A DNA stretch of 64,000 nucleotides from DASTQL01 sp035462375 (GTDB lineage: Bacteria; Actinomycetota; Actinomycetes; Jiangellales; Jiangellaceae): assembly GCA_035462375.1 (NCBI GenBank), contig DATHUJ010000055.1, positions 1 to 64,000 on the forward strand, given 5' to 3'. Positions 33,131 through 44,119 of the stretch are shown in pieces (position 1 is the first letter of the stretch; each line of letters opens with the position of its first letter). A model generated the notes under the pieces. That model made no database searches. It saw only the letters and a program-made list of their open reading frames with translations, and was not told the DNA's origin. The position numbers and the translations under genes were made by a program.

Positions 33131-34996
33131 ATGCCCACGCGCACCCGGGACGACCTGCGCAACATCGCGATCGTCGCCCACGTCGACCATGGCAAGACGA
33201 CGCTGGTCGACGCCATGCTGTGGCAGAGCGGGGTCTTCCGCGCTCATCAGGAGGTCGCGGACCGGGTACTCGACTCCGGAGATCTCGAGCGCGAGAAGGG
33301 GATCACCATCCTCGCCAAGAACACCGCCGTGACGTGGGGCGACACGACCGTCAACATCGTGGACACCCCGGGACACGCGGACTTCGGCGGCGAGGTCGAG
33401 CGCGGGCTGTCGATGGTCGACGGTGTGGTGCTGCTCGTCGACGCCAGCGAGGGCCCGCTGCCGCAGACGCGCTTCGTGCTGCGCAAGGCGCTGGCCGCCC
33501 GGCTGCCGATCGTGCTGTGCGTCAACAAGACCGACCGCGCCGACGCCCGGATCGCCGAGGTGGTGGACGAGACCTACGAGCTCTTCATCGACCTCATGGA
33601 CGGCACGGTGGACGAGTCCGCCCTGGACTTCCCGATCGTCTACGCCTGCGCCCGGGACGGGAAGGCCTCCCTCGAGCGGCCCGCGGACGGTCACGCACCG
33701 GACTCCCCCGACCTGCAGCCGCTCCTGCGGACCATCCTGGAGACCGTGCCGGCTCCCGCGTACGAGGAGGGCGCGCCGCTCCAGGCCCACGTCACGAACC
33801 TCGACGCCAGCCCCTTCCTCGGCCGGTTGGCGCTGTGCCGCGTGCACGAGGGCACGATCCGCAAGGGGCAGCAGGTGGCGTGGTGCCGCGCGGACGGCCG
33901 CGTGCAGAGGGTGAGGGTGACCGAGCTCCTCGTCTCGCAGGGGCTCGAGCGCGTCCCGACCGACGCGGCCCGGCAGGGCGACATCATCGCCGTGGCAGGC
34001 ATCCCGGAGATCACCATCGGCGAGACGCTGGCCGACCCGGAGGACCCACGCCCACTCCCGCTCCTCACCGTCGACGAGCCGGCGCTGTCGATGACCGTGG
34101 GGACCAACACCTCGCCGCTGGGCGGACGGTCCGGGGGGACGAAGCTGACCGCGCGGCTGGTCAAGGACCGCCTCGACCGCGAGCTGGTCGGGAACGTCTC
34201 GCTGCGCGTGCTGCCGACCGAGCGGCCGGACACGTGGGAGGTGCAGGGGCGTGGAGAGCTCGCCCTGGCGGTGCTGGTGGAGACGATGCGGCGGGAGGGC
34301 TTCGAGCTCACGGTCGGCAAGCCCCAGGTCGTCACGCGCGAGGTCGACGGCCGGCTGCGCGAGCCGGTCGAGCGGCTCACCATCGACGCCCCCGAGGCCT
34401 ACCTCGGCCCCATCACCCAGCTGCTCGCGGCCCGCAAGGGGCGCATGGAGCAGATGGTCAACCACGGCACCGGGTGGATCCGGATGGAGTACCTGGTCCC
34501 CGCGCGCGGCCTGATCGGCTTCCGGACCGAGTTCCTCACCGAGACCCGGGGCACGGGCCTGGCCCACCAGGTCTTCGAGCGCTACGAGCCTTGGTTCGGC
34601 GAGATCCGCTCGCGGCCGTCCGGCTCCCTCGTGGCCGACCGGTCGGGGGTGGCGACCTCGTTCGCCATGTTCAACCTGCAGGAGCGCGGCACGCTCTTCG
34701 TCGACCCGGGCACCGACGTGTACGAGGGCATGATCGTCGGGGAGAACTCCCGCCCCGAGGACATGGACGTCAACATCACCAAGGAGAAGAAGCTGAGCAA
34801 CGTGCGGTCGTCGACCGCCGACGAGCTCGAGCGGCTGATCCCTCCCCGCCGGCTATCGCTCGAGCAGTCTCTCGAGTTCTGCTCCGACGACGAGTGCGTC
34901 GAGGTCACCCCGCAGGCCGTCCGGCTCCGCAAGGCGGTGCTCGATGCCACGGAGCGTGCGCGGGCGACCGCACGGCGTAAGCAGGGGCGTGCGTGA
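33131..34996 (+). CDS. typA: Ribosome-associated translational GTPase TypA/BipA
   Basis: A 621-residue GTPase of the EF-G superfamily. G1 is AHVDHGKTT, the switch II region is DTPGHADFGGEVER, and G4 is NKTDR. Domains II, III and V follow, and the C-terminal TypA-specific domain carries LIGFRTEFLTETRGTG and the ENSRPEDMDVN stretch. TypA binds ribosomes under stress and cold and helps 50S assembly. ATG 33131 gives the family N-terminus (TRDDLRNIAIVAHVDHG). It corresponds to Rv1165 and is followed by a peptide ABC operon. Confidence 0.95.
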   Translation: MPTRTRDDLRNIAIVAHVDHGKTTLVDAMLWQSGVFRAHQEVADRVLDSGDLEREKGITILAKNTAVTWGDTTVNIVDTPGHADFGGEVERGLSMVDGVVLLVDASEGPLPQTRFVLRKALAARLPIVLCVNKTDRADARIAEVVDETYELFIDLMDGTVDESALDFPIVYACARDGKASLERPADGHAPDSPDLQPLLRTILETVPAPAYEEGAPLQAHVTNLDASPFLGRLALCRVHEGTIRKGQQVAWCRADGRVQRVRVTELLVSQGLERVPTDAARQGDIIAVAGIPEITIGETLADPEDPRPLPLLTVDEPALSMTVGTNTSPLGGRSGGTKLTARLVKDRLDRELVGNVSLRVLPTERPDTWEVQGRGELALAVLVETMRREGFELTVGKPQVVTREVDGRLREPVERLTIDAPEAYLGPITQLLAARKGRMEQMVNHGTGWIRMEYLVPARGLIGFRTEFLTETRGTGLAHQVFERYEPWFGEIRSRPSGSLVADRSGVATSFAMFNLQERGTLFVDPGTDVYEGMIVGENSRPEDMDVNITKEKKLSNVRSSTADELERLIPPRRLSLEQSLEFCSDDECVEVTPQAVRLRKAVLDATERARATARRKQGRA

Positions 34997-35027
34997 GCCC
35001 CTCTGCAGCGGGGGATGTGGCGTCGAA

Positions 35028-35079
35028 CGTGACCGAAACGCAATCCTGTCGGCCCCTTCGAGACGTTCCCGTGACCGAA
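35028..35079. promoter_or_regulatory. Direct repeat CGTGACCGAA upstream of the peptide importer
   Basis: The 10-mer occurs at 35028-35037 and 35070-35079, a 42-base period (about four turns), between typA and the binding-protein gene. It may be a regulator site. Confidence 0.35.
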
Positions 35080-35150
35080 GCCGTGGAGCGCCGGTGATAG
35101 AACAGGACGGACCGAGTACCGGCGAGTACCGCCGGGAACGTCCGATTTGC

Positions 35151-35171
35151 GGCCCGGAAGACCTCCGGGCC
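35151..35171 (+). terminator. Hairpin in the leader of the peptide-binding lipoprotein gene
   Basis: GGCCCGGA-AGACC-TCCGGGCC is a perfect 8-bp stem, 154 bases after typA and 40 bases before the oligopeptide-binding gene. It could terminate typA transcripts or act in the leader. Confidence 0.45.
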
Positions 35172-35211
35172 CACAGCTCCCCTTAGGGCTGGCGAAAGGA
35201 AGGAAACCTCC

Positions 35212-36882
35212 ATGCGAGGAAGGGCGCATCTGCGCTGGGTCGTCGGAGTGAGCGCGCTCGCTCTGACCCTGGCTGCGTGCGGTGGCGACGACGGCGGCGA
35301 GGAGGGCAACGGCGCGGCCGGCGGTGAGGGCGAGGCCACCGGCGGCACGTACAGTCTCTTCATCACCCAGCCGGAGAACCCCCTGGTCCCCGGCAACACC
35401 AACGAGTCCGAGGGCAGCCAGGTCATCGAGGCGCTGTTCACCGGGCTCGTCGAGTACAACCCGGAGACCTCCGAGGCGGAGTACACCGGCGTCGCCGAGT
35501 CGATCGAGTCCGACGACGCGACCAACTGGACGGTGACGCTCAAGGACGGCTGGACCTTCCACGACGGCACACCCGTCACCGCCGAGTCCTTCGTCAACGC
35601 GTGGAACTACACCGCGTACAGCCCCAACGCCCAGGGCAACGCCTACTTCTTCAGCCGGTTCGCGGGCTACGAGGATCTCTCTGGTGAGACCGACGAGGAG
35701 GGCAACATCATCTCCGAGCCGGCCGCCGAGGAGATGTCCGGGCTCCAGGTCGAGGACGACCTGACCTTCACCGTCGAGCTGTCCGAGCCGTACGCGCAGT
35801 TCCCGACCACCCTCGGCTACAACGCCTACTTCCCGCTGCCCGAGGCCTTCTTCGAGGACCCCGAGGGCTTCGGCGAGCAGCCGATCGGCAACGGCCCCTT
35901 CCAGGCCGAGGAGCCCTTCGTCGAGGGTCAGGGCGGCACCCTGACCAGGTACGAGGACTTCGCCGGTGAGCAGCCGGCCAACGCCGACTCCCTCGAGATC
36001 CGCGTCTACACCGACGTCAACACCGCGTACACCGACGTGCAGGCCGGCAACCTCGACATCGTCGACCAGATCCCGCCGGACGCCATCGGCAGCGCGCCGG
36101 ACGAGTTCGGCGACCGCTTCATCGAGCGCGAGCGCAGTGACATCACGCTCATCTGGATGCCCATCTACGACGAGCGCTTCGCCGACGTACGCGTGCGTCA
36201 GGCCTTCTCGCTGGCCATCGACCGTGCGGCCATCACCGAGGCGGTCTTCAACGGCACGCGTGAGCCGGCCAAGTCGATCATCTCGCCGGTCGTCGCCGGC
36301 GCGCGCGAGGACGCCTGCCAGTACTGTGACCCCGATCCCGAGCGGGCCAACGAGCTGCTCGACGAGGCGGGCTTCGACCGCTCGCAGACGCTGGAGCTGT
36401 GGTTCAACGCCGGCGCGGGCCACGACGAGTGGATGCAGGCTGTGGGCAACCAGATCCGCGAGAACCTGGGCATCGAGTACACCCTCCGCGGTGACCTCGA
36501 GTTCGCTCAGTACCTCCCGCTGATCGACGAGGGCAACATGACCGGTCCGTGGCGCCTCGGCTGGATCATGGACTACCCCGTGGCCGAGAACTACCTCGGA
36601 CCGCTGTTCGGCACGGCGGCCCACCCGCCGGCGGGGTCGAACGGCGCCTTCTACAGCAACGAGGAGTTCGACAGCCTCATCGCCGAGGGCAACGCCGCCG
36701 ACAGCGAGGACGACGCCGTCGCCGCCTACCAGCAGGCCGAGGACATCATCCTCGAGGAGCTGCCCGCCATCCCGATGTGGTTCGGTCTGGTCCAGAGCGT
36801 CCACTCGGAGAACATCGACAACGTGATCATCGACGCCTTCGGGCAGATCAAGACCGCGCAGGTCCAGGTCGTGGGCGGCTGA
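35212..36882 (+). CDS. Peptide ABC transporter substrate-binding lipoprotein (family 5)
   Basis: A 556-residue extracytoplasmic solute-binding protein. The signal peptide ends at the lipobox LAAC (residue about 23), followed by a Gly/Glu linker. The SBP_bac_5 core has LVEYNPETSEAEYTGVAESI, DGWTFHDGTPVTAESFVNAWN, VRVRQAFSLAIDRAAI, and a C-terminal IIDAFGQIKTAQVQVV. AAGGAAGGA precedes the ATG. It delivers peptides or similar ligands to the permeases that follow. In M. tuberculosis this place after typA is taken by lpqW, a protein of the same fold, so the operon may mark a common ancestor (inference). Confidence 0.92.
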   Translation: MRGRAHLRWVVGVSALALTLAACGGDDGGEEGNGAAGGEGEATGGTYSLFITQPENPLVPGNTNESEGSQVIEALFTGLVEYNPETSEAEYTGVAESIESDDATNWTVTLKDGWTFHDGTPVTAESFVNAWNYTAYSPNAQGNAYFFSRFAGYEDLSGETDEEGNIISEPAAEEMSGLQVEDDLTFTVELSEPYAQFPTTLGYNAYFPLPEAFFEDPEGFGEQPIGNGPFQAEEPFVEGQGGTLTRYEDFAGEQPANADSLEIRVYTDVNTAYTDVQAGNLDIVDQIPPDAIGSAPDEFGDRFIERERSDITLIWMPIYDERFADVRVRQAFSLAIDRAAITEAVFNGTREPAKSIISPVVAGAREDACQYCDPDPERANELLDEAGFDRSQTLELWFNAGAGHDEWMQAVGNQIRENLGIEYTLRGDLEFAQYLPLIDEGNMTGPWRLGWIMDYPVAENYLGPLFGTAAHPPAGSNGAFYSNEEFDSLIAEGNAADSEDDAVAAYQQAEDIILEELPAIPMWFGLVQSVHSENIDNVIIDAFGQIKTAQVQVVGG

Positions 36883-36925
36883 CGCCCACTCACCGCGCCC
36901 GTCCGTGACGGGACACGACAGCGGG

Positions 36926-36960
36926 GCCCGGCCGGCACACGCCGAGTGTGCCGGTCGGGC
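36926..36960 (+). terminator. Stem-loop between the binding-protein and permease genes
   Basis: A 15-bp stem (36926-36940 with 36946-36960, one G-T pair, 5-base loop). Hairpins at this position in import operons commonly protect or limit the mRNA so that the binding protein is made in excess over the permeases. Confidence 0.6.
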
Positions 36961-37026
36961 TCTGTCCAGCCCGCAGCCCGGAGCGGGGCGGTAGGGTCCA
37001 GCAATCAGCACTTCTGGGGAGATGGC

Positions 37027-37950
37027 GTGGGTCGATACATCGCGCGACGCGCCCTGCTCGCGGTCCCGGTGCTCTTGGGCGCGTCATTCCTCATCTTCGC
37101 GCTCGTCTACGCGATCCCCGGGGACCCGATCCGCGCGCTGGCCGGCGACCGGCCGCTGCCTGCGGCGGTCCAGGCGCAGCTGCGCGATGACTACAACCTC
37201 AACGACCCGCTGGTCGTGCAGTACGGCAAGTACGTCGTGGGGCTGGCGCAGGGCGACTTCGGCACCGACTTCTCCGGCCGCCCCGTCCGGGACACGATCG
37301 AGCAGCGGCTGCCAATCACGGCGAGGCTCGCCCTCGTCGCGATCATCTTCGAGGCGATCTTCGGTCTCACCGCCGGCATCGTGGCGGGACTGAGGCGCGG
37401 GTCGTTCCTCGACAGCCTTGTCCTGGTCAGCACGACGATCGCCGTGTCGATCCCGGTCTTCGTGCTGGGCTTCATCGCCCAGGTGACCTTGGGCCTCAAC
37501 CTGGGTTGGTTCCCCATCGCCGGCATCAACCAGGGTTGGTACAGCTACATCCTCCCGGGCCTCGTCCTCGCCGCTGCGTCGACCGCGTACGTCGCGAGGC
37601 TGACGAGGACGAGCCTGGCCGAGAACCTGCGCAACGACTACGTCCGCACCGCCAAGGCGAAGGGGCTGAAAAAGCGCACCATCATCGGCAAGCACACGCT
37701 CCGCAACAGCCTGATCCCGGTCGTGACCTTTCTCGGGGCCGACTTCGGCGCCCTGATGGCGGGGGCCATCGTGACCGAGGGCGTCTTCAACATCCCGGGT
37801 CTCGGTCGGGCGGTGTTCGACGCCATCGGGCGCCAGGAGGGTGCCGTGGTGGTCGGGATCGTGACGCTGTTCGTCCTCGTCTTCATCATCTTCAACCTGC
37901 TGGTCGACGTCCTGTACGCCGCCCTCGACCCCAGGATCCGCTATGAGTGA
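37027..37950 (+). CDS. Peptide ABC transporter permease (DppB family)
   Basis: A 307-residue permease with six membrane helices. The start of the protein (RYIARRALLAVPVLLGASFLIF) and the VYAIPGDP motif are typical DppB/OppB. The EAA loop is near residues 215-235 (NDYVRTAKAKGLKKRTIIGKH), and the C-terminus is LLVDVLYAALDPRIRYE. GGGGAG precedes the GTG at 37027. It overlaps the next gene by 8 bases, so the two permeases are translationally coupled. Confidence 0.92.
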   Translation: MGRYIARRALLAVPVLLGASFLIFALVYAIPGDPIRALAGDRPLPAAVQAQLRDDYNLNDPLVVQYGKYVVGLAQGDFGTDFSGRPVRDTIEQRLPITARLALVAIIFEAIFGLTAGIVAGLRRGSFLDSLVLVSTTIAVSIPVFVLGFIAQVTLGLNLGWFPIAGINQGWYSYILPGLVLAAASTAYVARLTRTSLAENLRNDYVRTAKAKGLKKRTIIGKHTLRNSLIPVVTFLGADFGALMAGAIVTEGVFNIPGLGRAVFDAIGRQEGAVVVGIVTLFVLVFIIFNLLVDVLYAALDPRIRYE

Positions 37951-38895
37951 TCTTCGCAGCGAAGACGAGCACGTCCTCGACGACCGCGGGGACGACACCG
38001 TCGAGGCGGGGCTGGAGGCCGTCACCGGCGCCGGCGAGCTCCGCCAGAGCAGCCTCTGGGGCGACGCCTGGCGCAAGCTCCGGCGCAGCCCGCTGTTCAT
38101 CTTCGGTGCCCTGATCAGCCTCGTGCTGATCGTCATGGCTATCGTTCCCCAGCTGTTCACGAACACCGACCCGCGGGCGTGCAATCTGTCGCGATCCCGG
38201 CAGGGCCCCAGTTCCGAGGCGTGGTTCGGCTACGACGTCCAGGGCTGCGACTACTACGCGAACGTCGTCTACGGGGCGCGGAACTCGATCACCATCGGCT
38301 TCACCGTGGTCATCGGGTCCATCACCATCGGCGTGGTGCTGGGTGCCTTGTCCGGCTACTACGGCGGCATGCTCGACACCGTGATCACCCGGCTCACCGA
38401 CATCATGTTCGGCCTGCCGACGATCCTCGGGGCCATCGTCATCCTGACCGTGCTCAACCAGAGCCTCGGCCGCACCGTGTGGACGGTGTCGCTGGCGCTC
38501 GTCGTGCTGGGTTGGATGGTGCCGTTGCGACTGCTGCGGTCCAGCGTGATCTCGGTCAAGGGTGCGGACTACGTGTCGGCGGCGAGGGCCATGGGATCGC
38601 GCGCTCGGCGGATCATCGTCCGACACGTGCTGCCCAACTCGACCGGTCCGGTGCTGGTCTACGCCACCATCGCGATCGGCAGCTACATCGGCGCCGAGGC
38701 CACCCTGTCCTACCTCGGTATCGGCCTGCAGCTGCCGGACTACTCGTGGGGGCTGCAGATCAACAGCGGCCAGCGGTGGGTTCGCGACGCCCCGCACCTG
38801 GTGCTCTTCCCGGGCATCCTCCTGTCGATCACAGTCCTGTCCTTCATCATCATGGGCGACGCCCTCCGCGACGCCCTCGACCCGAAGAATCGCTG

Positions 38896-38896
<1 letters not shown>
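37943..38896 (+). CDS. Peptide ABC transporter permease (DppC family)
   Basis: A 317-residue permease with a 40-residue acidic cytoplasmic start. After the first helix, the periplasmic loop has DPRACNLSRSRQGPS and FGYDVQGCDYYANVVYGARNS; the two cysteines replace residues usual in E. coli DppC and are also present in the orphan permease at 49690. The EAA loop (GADYVSAARAMGSRARRIIVRH) and the C-terminal ALRDALDPKNR are standard. Overlaps the ATPase start by one base (TGATG). Confidence 0.92.
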
Positions 38897-39937
<1,041 letters not shown>

Positions 39938-39945
<8 letters not shown>

Positions 39946-40987
39946 CACGGGGGGCACCGAGCGCCCGGCGGGCACCGAGCCGCTGATCAGGATCGAGGGT
40001 CTGACCAAGCACTTCCCGCTGACGACCGGGATCCTGTTCAAGAAGACGGTCGGGCAGGTGCAGGCCGTCGACGGCGTCGACTTCGAGGTGTGGCCGGGCG
40101 AGACCCTCGGTGTGGTCGGCGAGTCCGGCTGCGGCAAGTCGACCGTGGCCAAGCTGATCGTCGGGCTGGAGAAGCCGACCGCGGGGCGCATCGTCTACAA
40201 GGGCCAGGACGTCGCGTCGATGTCCACCGGCGAGCTGCGTCGCTACCGGCGGCAGGTGCAGATCATCTTCCAGGACCCTTACTCCTCGCTGAACCCGCGC
40301 ATGACCGTCGGCGACATCGTCGCGGAGGGCTGGGAGGTGCACCCCGACGTCGTCCCCAAGGGCGACCGGTACCGCGAGTCGCAGGAGCTCCTCGAGCGGG
40401 TGGGCCTCAACCCCGACTTCATCAACCGCTACCCGCACCAGTTCTCCGGCGGTCAGCGGCAGCGCATCGGTATCGCTCGTGCGCTGGCGCTCAAGCCCGA
40501 GGTCATCGTCTGCGACGAGCCGGTGTCCGCCCTCGACGTCTCCGTCCAGGCCCAGGTGATCAACCTGCTCTCCGACCTGCAGACGGACTTCGGGCTCTCC
40601 TACGTGTTCATCGCGCATGACCTGTCCGTCGTCCGGCACATCAGCGACCGCACCGCCGTCATGTACCTCGGGCGGGTCGTCGAGATCGGGCCCGAGACCT
40701 CGGTCTACGACACGCCGAGCCACCCGTACACCCAGGCGCTGCTCTCCGCCGTGCCGGTGCACGAGCCCGCGCTGCGGGGGGTCAAGGAGCGCATCGTCCT
40801 CACCGGGGACGTGCCCAGCCCGGCGAACCCGCCAAGCGGCTGCCGCTTCCGGACCAGGTGCTGGAAGGCCACCCAGATCTGCACCGACGAGGACCCCGCG
40901 CTCGTGGTCCGTCCGGGGAGCGACAACCCGGTCGCCTGTCACCACGCCGAGGAGCTCGTCGTCGTCCACACCGACGCCGTGGAGTAG
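39938..40987 (+). CDS. Peptide ABC transporter ATPase (DppF/OppF family)
   Basis: A 349-residue ATPase. Walker A is GESGCGKST, the signature is FSGGQRQRIGIARAL, Walker B is VIVCDEPVSALD, and the switch His is in FIAHDLSVV. The C-terminal Cys-containing extension (SGCRFRTRCWKATQIC) is of the oligopeptide type. It completes the importer (binding protein, two permeases, two ATPases), and mshB follows after 7 bases. It may also energise the orphan permeases at 48.7-50.6 kb, which lack their own ATPases (inference). Confidence 0.93.
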
Positions 40988-40994
40988 CCGGCCC

Positions 40995-41900
40995 GTGCCC
41001 GACCGGCGGCTGCTGCTCGTCCACGCACACCCCGACGACGAGTCGATCACCTGCGGGGCCACCATGGCCCGCTACGCAGCGGAGGGCGTCGTGGTGACCC
41101 TGGTGACCTGCACGCTCGGCGAGGAGGGCGAGGTCGTCGTCCCCGGTCTGGCCCACCTCGACTCCGCCCACGAGGACCGGCTGGGGCCGCACCGGGCGGG
41201 CGAGCTCGATCGCGCCACGGCCGCACTCGGGGTCCGCGACTACCGGCTGCTCGGTGGGGCCGGTCGCTTCCGCGACTCCGGCATGGTGTGGGACCCGGCC
41301 GGCCGGGCGGCCGCTCCGGCTCGTCTCCGTACGGGAGCGTTCTGGGGCGCCGACCTGAAGGAGGCGGCCGACGAGCTGGTCCCCGTCGTGCGGGAGACGC
41401 GACCGCAGGTCGTGGTCACGTACGACGACGGCGGCGGGTACGGACACCCGGACCACGTGCAGGCCCACCGGGTGACGACCTACGCGCTGGCGCTGGCCGC
41501 CGCGCCGTCGTACCGGCCGGATCTCGGCGATCCCTGGAGCGCGGCCAAGGTCTACTGGGCCGCGGTCCCGCACTCGGTGGTCGAGGCCGGGGTTGAGCGC
41601 GTCCGCAACGGGGGGTCGCCCTTCCGCGCCGTGCCGGCGCACGAGCTGCCGTACGGCGTGCCCGACGCGTGGGTGACGACGCGGATCGACGCGAGCGCCT
41701 ACGCCGACGCCAAGACCGCGGCGTTACGCGCCCACGCCACCCAGGTGCTGGTGCACGAGCCGTTCTTCGCGGTGTCGAACGAGGTGGGGCAGGTCATCTC
41801 CGGCGAGGAGCACTTCCGCCTGGTGCACGGGCGCCTCGGCCCACCGGACCCGCGGACGGGGCTCGAGGACGACCTCTTCGCCGGCCTCCCCCTGCCGTGA
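40995..41900 (+). CDS. mshB: MshB-type GlcNAc-Ins deacetylase (mycothiol biosynthesis)
   Basis: A 301-residue zinc deacetylase that removes acetyl from GlcNAc-inositol in mycothiol synthesis. The zinc site is HAHPDDE (H12, D15) plus the later GYGHPDHVQAH. The MshB-specific HAHPDDESITCGATMARY, TCTLGEEGEVV and YGHPDHV stretches favour MshB over the mycothiol-conjugate amidase Mca. The GTG at 40995 follows the ATPase stop closely. The gene lies downstream of typA as Rv1170 does, and before a DUF6113 gene as Rv1171 is. Confidence 0.9.
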   Translation: MPDRRLLLVHAHPDDESITCGATMARYAAEGVVVTLVTCTLGEEGEVVVPGLAHLDSAHEDRLGPHRAGELDRATAALGVRDYRLLGGAGRFRDSGMVWDPAGRAAAPARLRTGAFWGADLKEAADELVPVVRETRPQVVVTYDDGGGYGHPDHVQAHRVTTYALALAAAPSYRPDLGDPWSAAKVYWAAVPHSVVEAGVERVRNGGSPFRAVPAHELPYGVPDAWVTTRIDASAYADAKTAALRAHATQVLVHEPFFAVSNEVGQVISGEEHFRLVHGRLGPPDPRTGLEDDLFAGLPLP

Positions 41901-42325
41901 CCGCTGCCCCGCCGATCCGGGTCCGGCGGCGGTGGCGCGTCGCCGCCCTGGTCCCGGCCGCCGTCGTCGCTGCGGTGTGCGCCTGTTTCGTCCACCCCAC
42001 GGTCGTGACGTTCGCCACCTTCCGGCTCCCGGTCGGGCTGGCGCTGGCGCTCGGCGGATCGGCCGGCGTGCTCGCGATGGGCACGCTCATCTCCCGTACG
42101 AGATGGGGCTCGGGAGCCGTGGCCACCGCGTGGGTGCTGACGGTCCTGATGCTGTCGCTGCCCCGCCCGGAGGGCGACGTGGTGATCGCCCAGGACGCGG
42201 CGGGGCTGACCTTCCTGGCCGTGGGGGTCGTCCTCGCGGGCCTCTCGGTCGGCCTCCCGGCCGGGGGTCTCGGCTACGATGACTCCCTGGCGGCTGTCTC
42301 GCCGCAGGTCCCCCGCAGCCCGTAG
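41897..42325 (+). CDS. DUF6113 family membrane protein (Rv1171-like)
   Basis: A 142-residue protein with four membrane helices (about residues 12-30, 35-58, 68-85 and 98-120) and a Pro/Ser-rich tail. The GTG start at 41897 overlaps the mshB stop (GTGA). The position after mshB and the helix pattern match Rv1171/DUF6113. The function is unknown; the constant partnership with mshB suggests a role tied to mycothiol or the membrane, but that is only inference. Confidence 0.8.
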   Translation: MTAAPPIRVRRRWRVAALVPAAVVAAVCACFVHPTVVTFATFRLPVGLALALGGSAGVLAMGTLISRTRWGSGAVATAWVLTVLMLSLPRPEGDVVIAQDAAGLTFLAVGVVLAGLSVGLPAGGLGYDDSLAAVSPQVPRSP

Positions 42326-42328
42326 AGA

Positions 42329-44119
42329 GTGTGTCCGCGCGTGTCCGACGGCATCACGCCCGCTAGCGACGTACGGCCGGACGAGCCGTTCGACGACGAG
42401 CCGACCGAGCCGTCCACCGGTGGCTCCCGGCGCCGTCGGCTGCTGCTCGTCGCGGCCGGTGCGGTGGTCGGGCTTCTCCTGCTTGCCTACGCGGCGGCGT
42501 ACGCAGCGGTCGGCGGCGAGCTGGCCCGGGGAGCGTCGGTGCTGGGCGTCCCCGTGGGCGGCCTCACCCCGGCCGAGGCGGAGGAGCGGCTGGCTGCCGA
42601 GCTGCCCGACTTGGTCGGTGAGCCGATCTCGGTCGTCGTCGACGACGAGTCCTTCGAGGTGGTGCCGGCCGAGGCGGGGCTCTCGGTGGACGTCCCCGCG
42701 ACCGTCGAGGAGGTGCCCGGAGCGAGCGCGAGCCCGGTCTCGTTGCTCCGCGCCCTGCTCGGGTCGGGGGAGGTCGAGCCGGTCAGCGCGGTCGACCGCC
42801 CGGCGCTCGTCGACTCGCTGACCGGCATCGCCGAGCTCTCCGACCGCGAGCCGGTCGAGGGCAGCATCGGCTTCACCGAGGGCGAGGCGGTCGCGTCCGA
42901 GGCGGTCACCGGGCGGTCGCTCGACGTCGAGGCGGCGGCCGACGAGGTGGCCGGATACTTCCCGCTCCCTGACGGCCCCGTCGAACTGCCGGTCACCGAG
43001 GTGGAGCCGACGGTGGCCCAGGCCGAGGTCGACCGGGCGATGGAGGAGTTCGCCGTCCCTGCCATGTCCGCCCCGGTGGCAGTGGTCGCCGGCGACACGC
43101 GGGTCGAGCTCAGCCCGACCGCGATCGGCGCGGCCCTGTCGATGTCACCGGACGCCGAGGGCCGGCTGGTCCCGAGCCTGGACGCCGCGGCGCTGACCGA
43201 GAGCGCGTCGGACGAGCTCGAGGCGCTCGGCCAGGACTCGCGCGACGCGACCATCCGGATCGAGGGCGGGGCCCCGGTGGTCGTGCCCTCCCGGGAGGGT
43301 CAGGGCGTCGAGGGCGAGGAGCTCACCAACGGTGTCCTCGACGTCCTCACCCTGTCCGGCGACGAGCGCACCGTGACCGTCACGCTGACGACGGTCCAGC
43401 CACGGCTGACGACCGCCGACGCCGAGGGGTTGGGCGTCAAGGAGGTCATCTCCGAGTTCACGACCGAGTTCCCGCACGCCGACTACCGCAACGTCAACAT
43501 CGGTCGCGCTGCCGAGCTCATCGACAACACCCTGGTGCCGCCCGGCGAGACCTTCAGCCTCAACGGGACCGTGGGGGAACGCACCCGGGCCAACGGCTTC
43601 ACCGAGGGCTTCATCATCAACGAGGGCCGACTGGTCGAGGACCTCGGTGGCGGGGTCTCCCAGGTCGCCACCACGACGTACAACGCCGGCTTCTTCGGCG
43701 GCATGGAGGATGTGCAGCACAAGCCGCACAGCCTCTACTTCTCCCGCTACCCGATGGGCCGCGAGGCCACGGTGGCCTGGCCGAGCCTCGACATGGCCTT
43801 CAAGAACAACACCCCGTACGGGGTTGTCGTGGACTCCAGCTTCAACCCGAGCGCGCCCGGGCGGCAGGGCTCGCTGACCGTGCGGCTGTGGAGCACGAAG
43901 TACTGGACCGTGACCACGACCACCGGCAACCCCACCAACTACACCGAGCCCGGGACCGTCTACGACACCAGCGCCGACTGCTCGGCGCAGGACGGCATCC
44001 GGGGCTTCGACGTCGTGGTGACCCGGACGCTGAGCCGGCCGGGGGCGGAGCCGGTGACCGAGGAGTACTTCACCCGTTACAACTCGGGCGACCGGGTGGT
44101 GTGCCGCGCCGGACCCTGA
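42329..44119 (+). CDS. VanW family protein with PG-binding_4 domains
   Basis: A 596-residue envelope protein. A cytoplasmic Asp/Glu/Pro-rich start (about 40 residues) leads to one membrane helix (LLLVAAGAVVGLLLLAYAAAYA, about residues 38-60). Repeated PG_binding_4-type domains follow (about 85-330; for example GVPVGGLTPAEAEERL), then the C-terminal VanW domain (about 385-535) with NVNIGRAAELIDNTLVPPGETF, GGGVSQVATTTYNA and HSLYFSRYPMGREATV. VanW proteins occur in glycopeptide-resistance clusters and many cell walls; the reaction is unknown. The start may be GTG 42329 or GTG 42341. Confidence 0.88.
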   Translation: MCPRVSDGITPASDVRPDEPFDDEPTEPSTGGSRRRRLLLVAAGAVVGLLLLAYAAAYAAVGGELARGASVLGVPVGGLTPAEAEERLAAELPDLVGEPISVVVDDESFEVVPAEAGLSVDVPATVEEVPGASASPVSLLRALLGSGEVEPVSAVDRPALVDSLTGIAELSDREPVEGSIGFTEGEAVASEAVTGRSLDVEAAADEVAGYFPLPDGPVELPVTEVEPTVAQAEVDRAMEEFAVPAMSAPVAVVAGDTRVELSPTAIGAALSMSPDAEGRLVPSLDAAALTESASDELEALGQDSRDATIRIEGGAPVVVPSREGQGVEGEELTNGVLDVLTLSGDERTVTVTLTTVQPRLTTADAEGLGVKEVISEFTTEFPHADYRNVNIGRAAELIDNTLVPPGETFSLNGTVGERTRANGFTEGFIINEGRLVEDLGGGVSQVATTTYNAGFFGGMEDVQHKPHSLYFSRYPMGREATVAWPSLDMAFKNNTPYGVVVDSSFNPSAPGRQGSLTVRLWSTKYWTVTTTTGNPTNYTEPGTVYDTSADCSAQDGIRGFDVVVTRTLSRPGAEPVTEEYFTRYNSGDRVVCRAGP

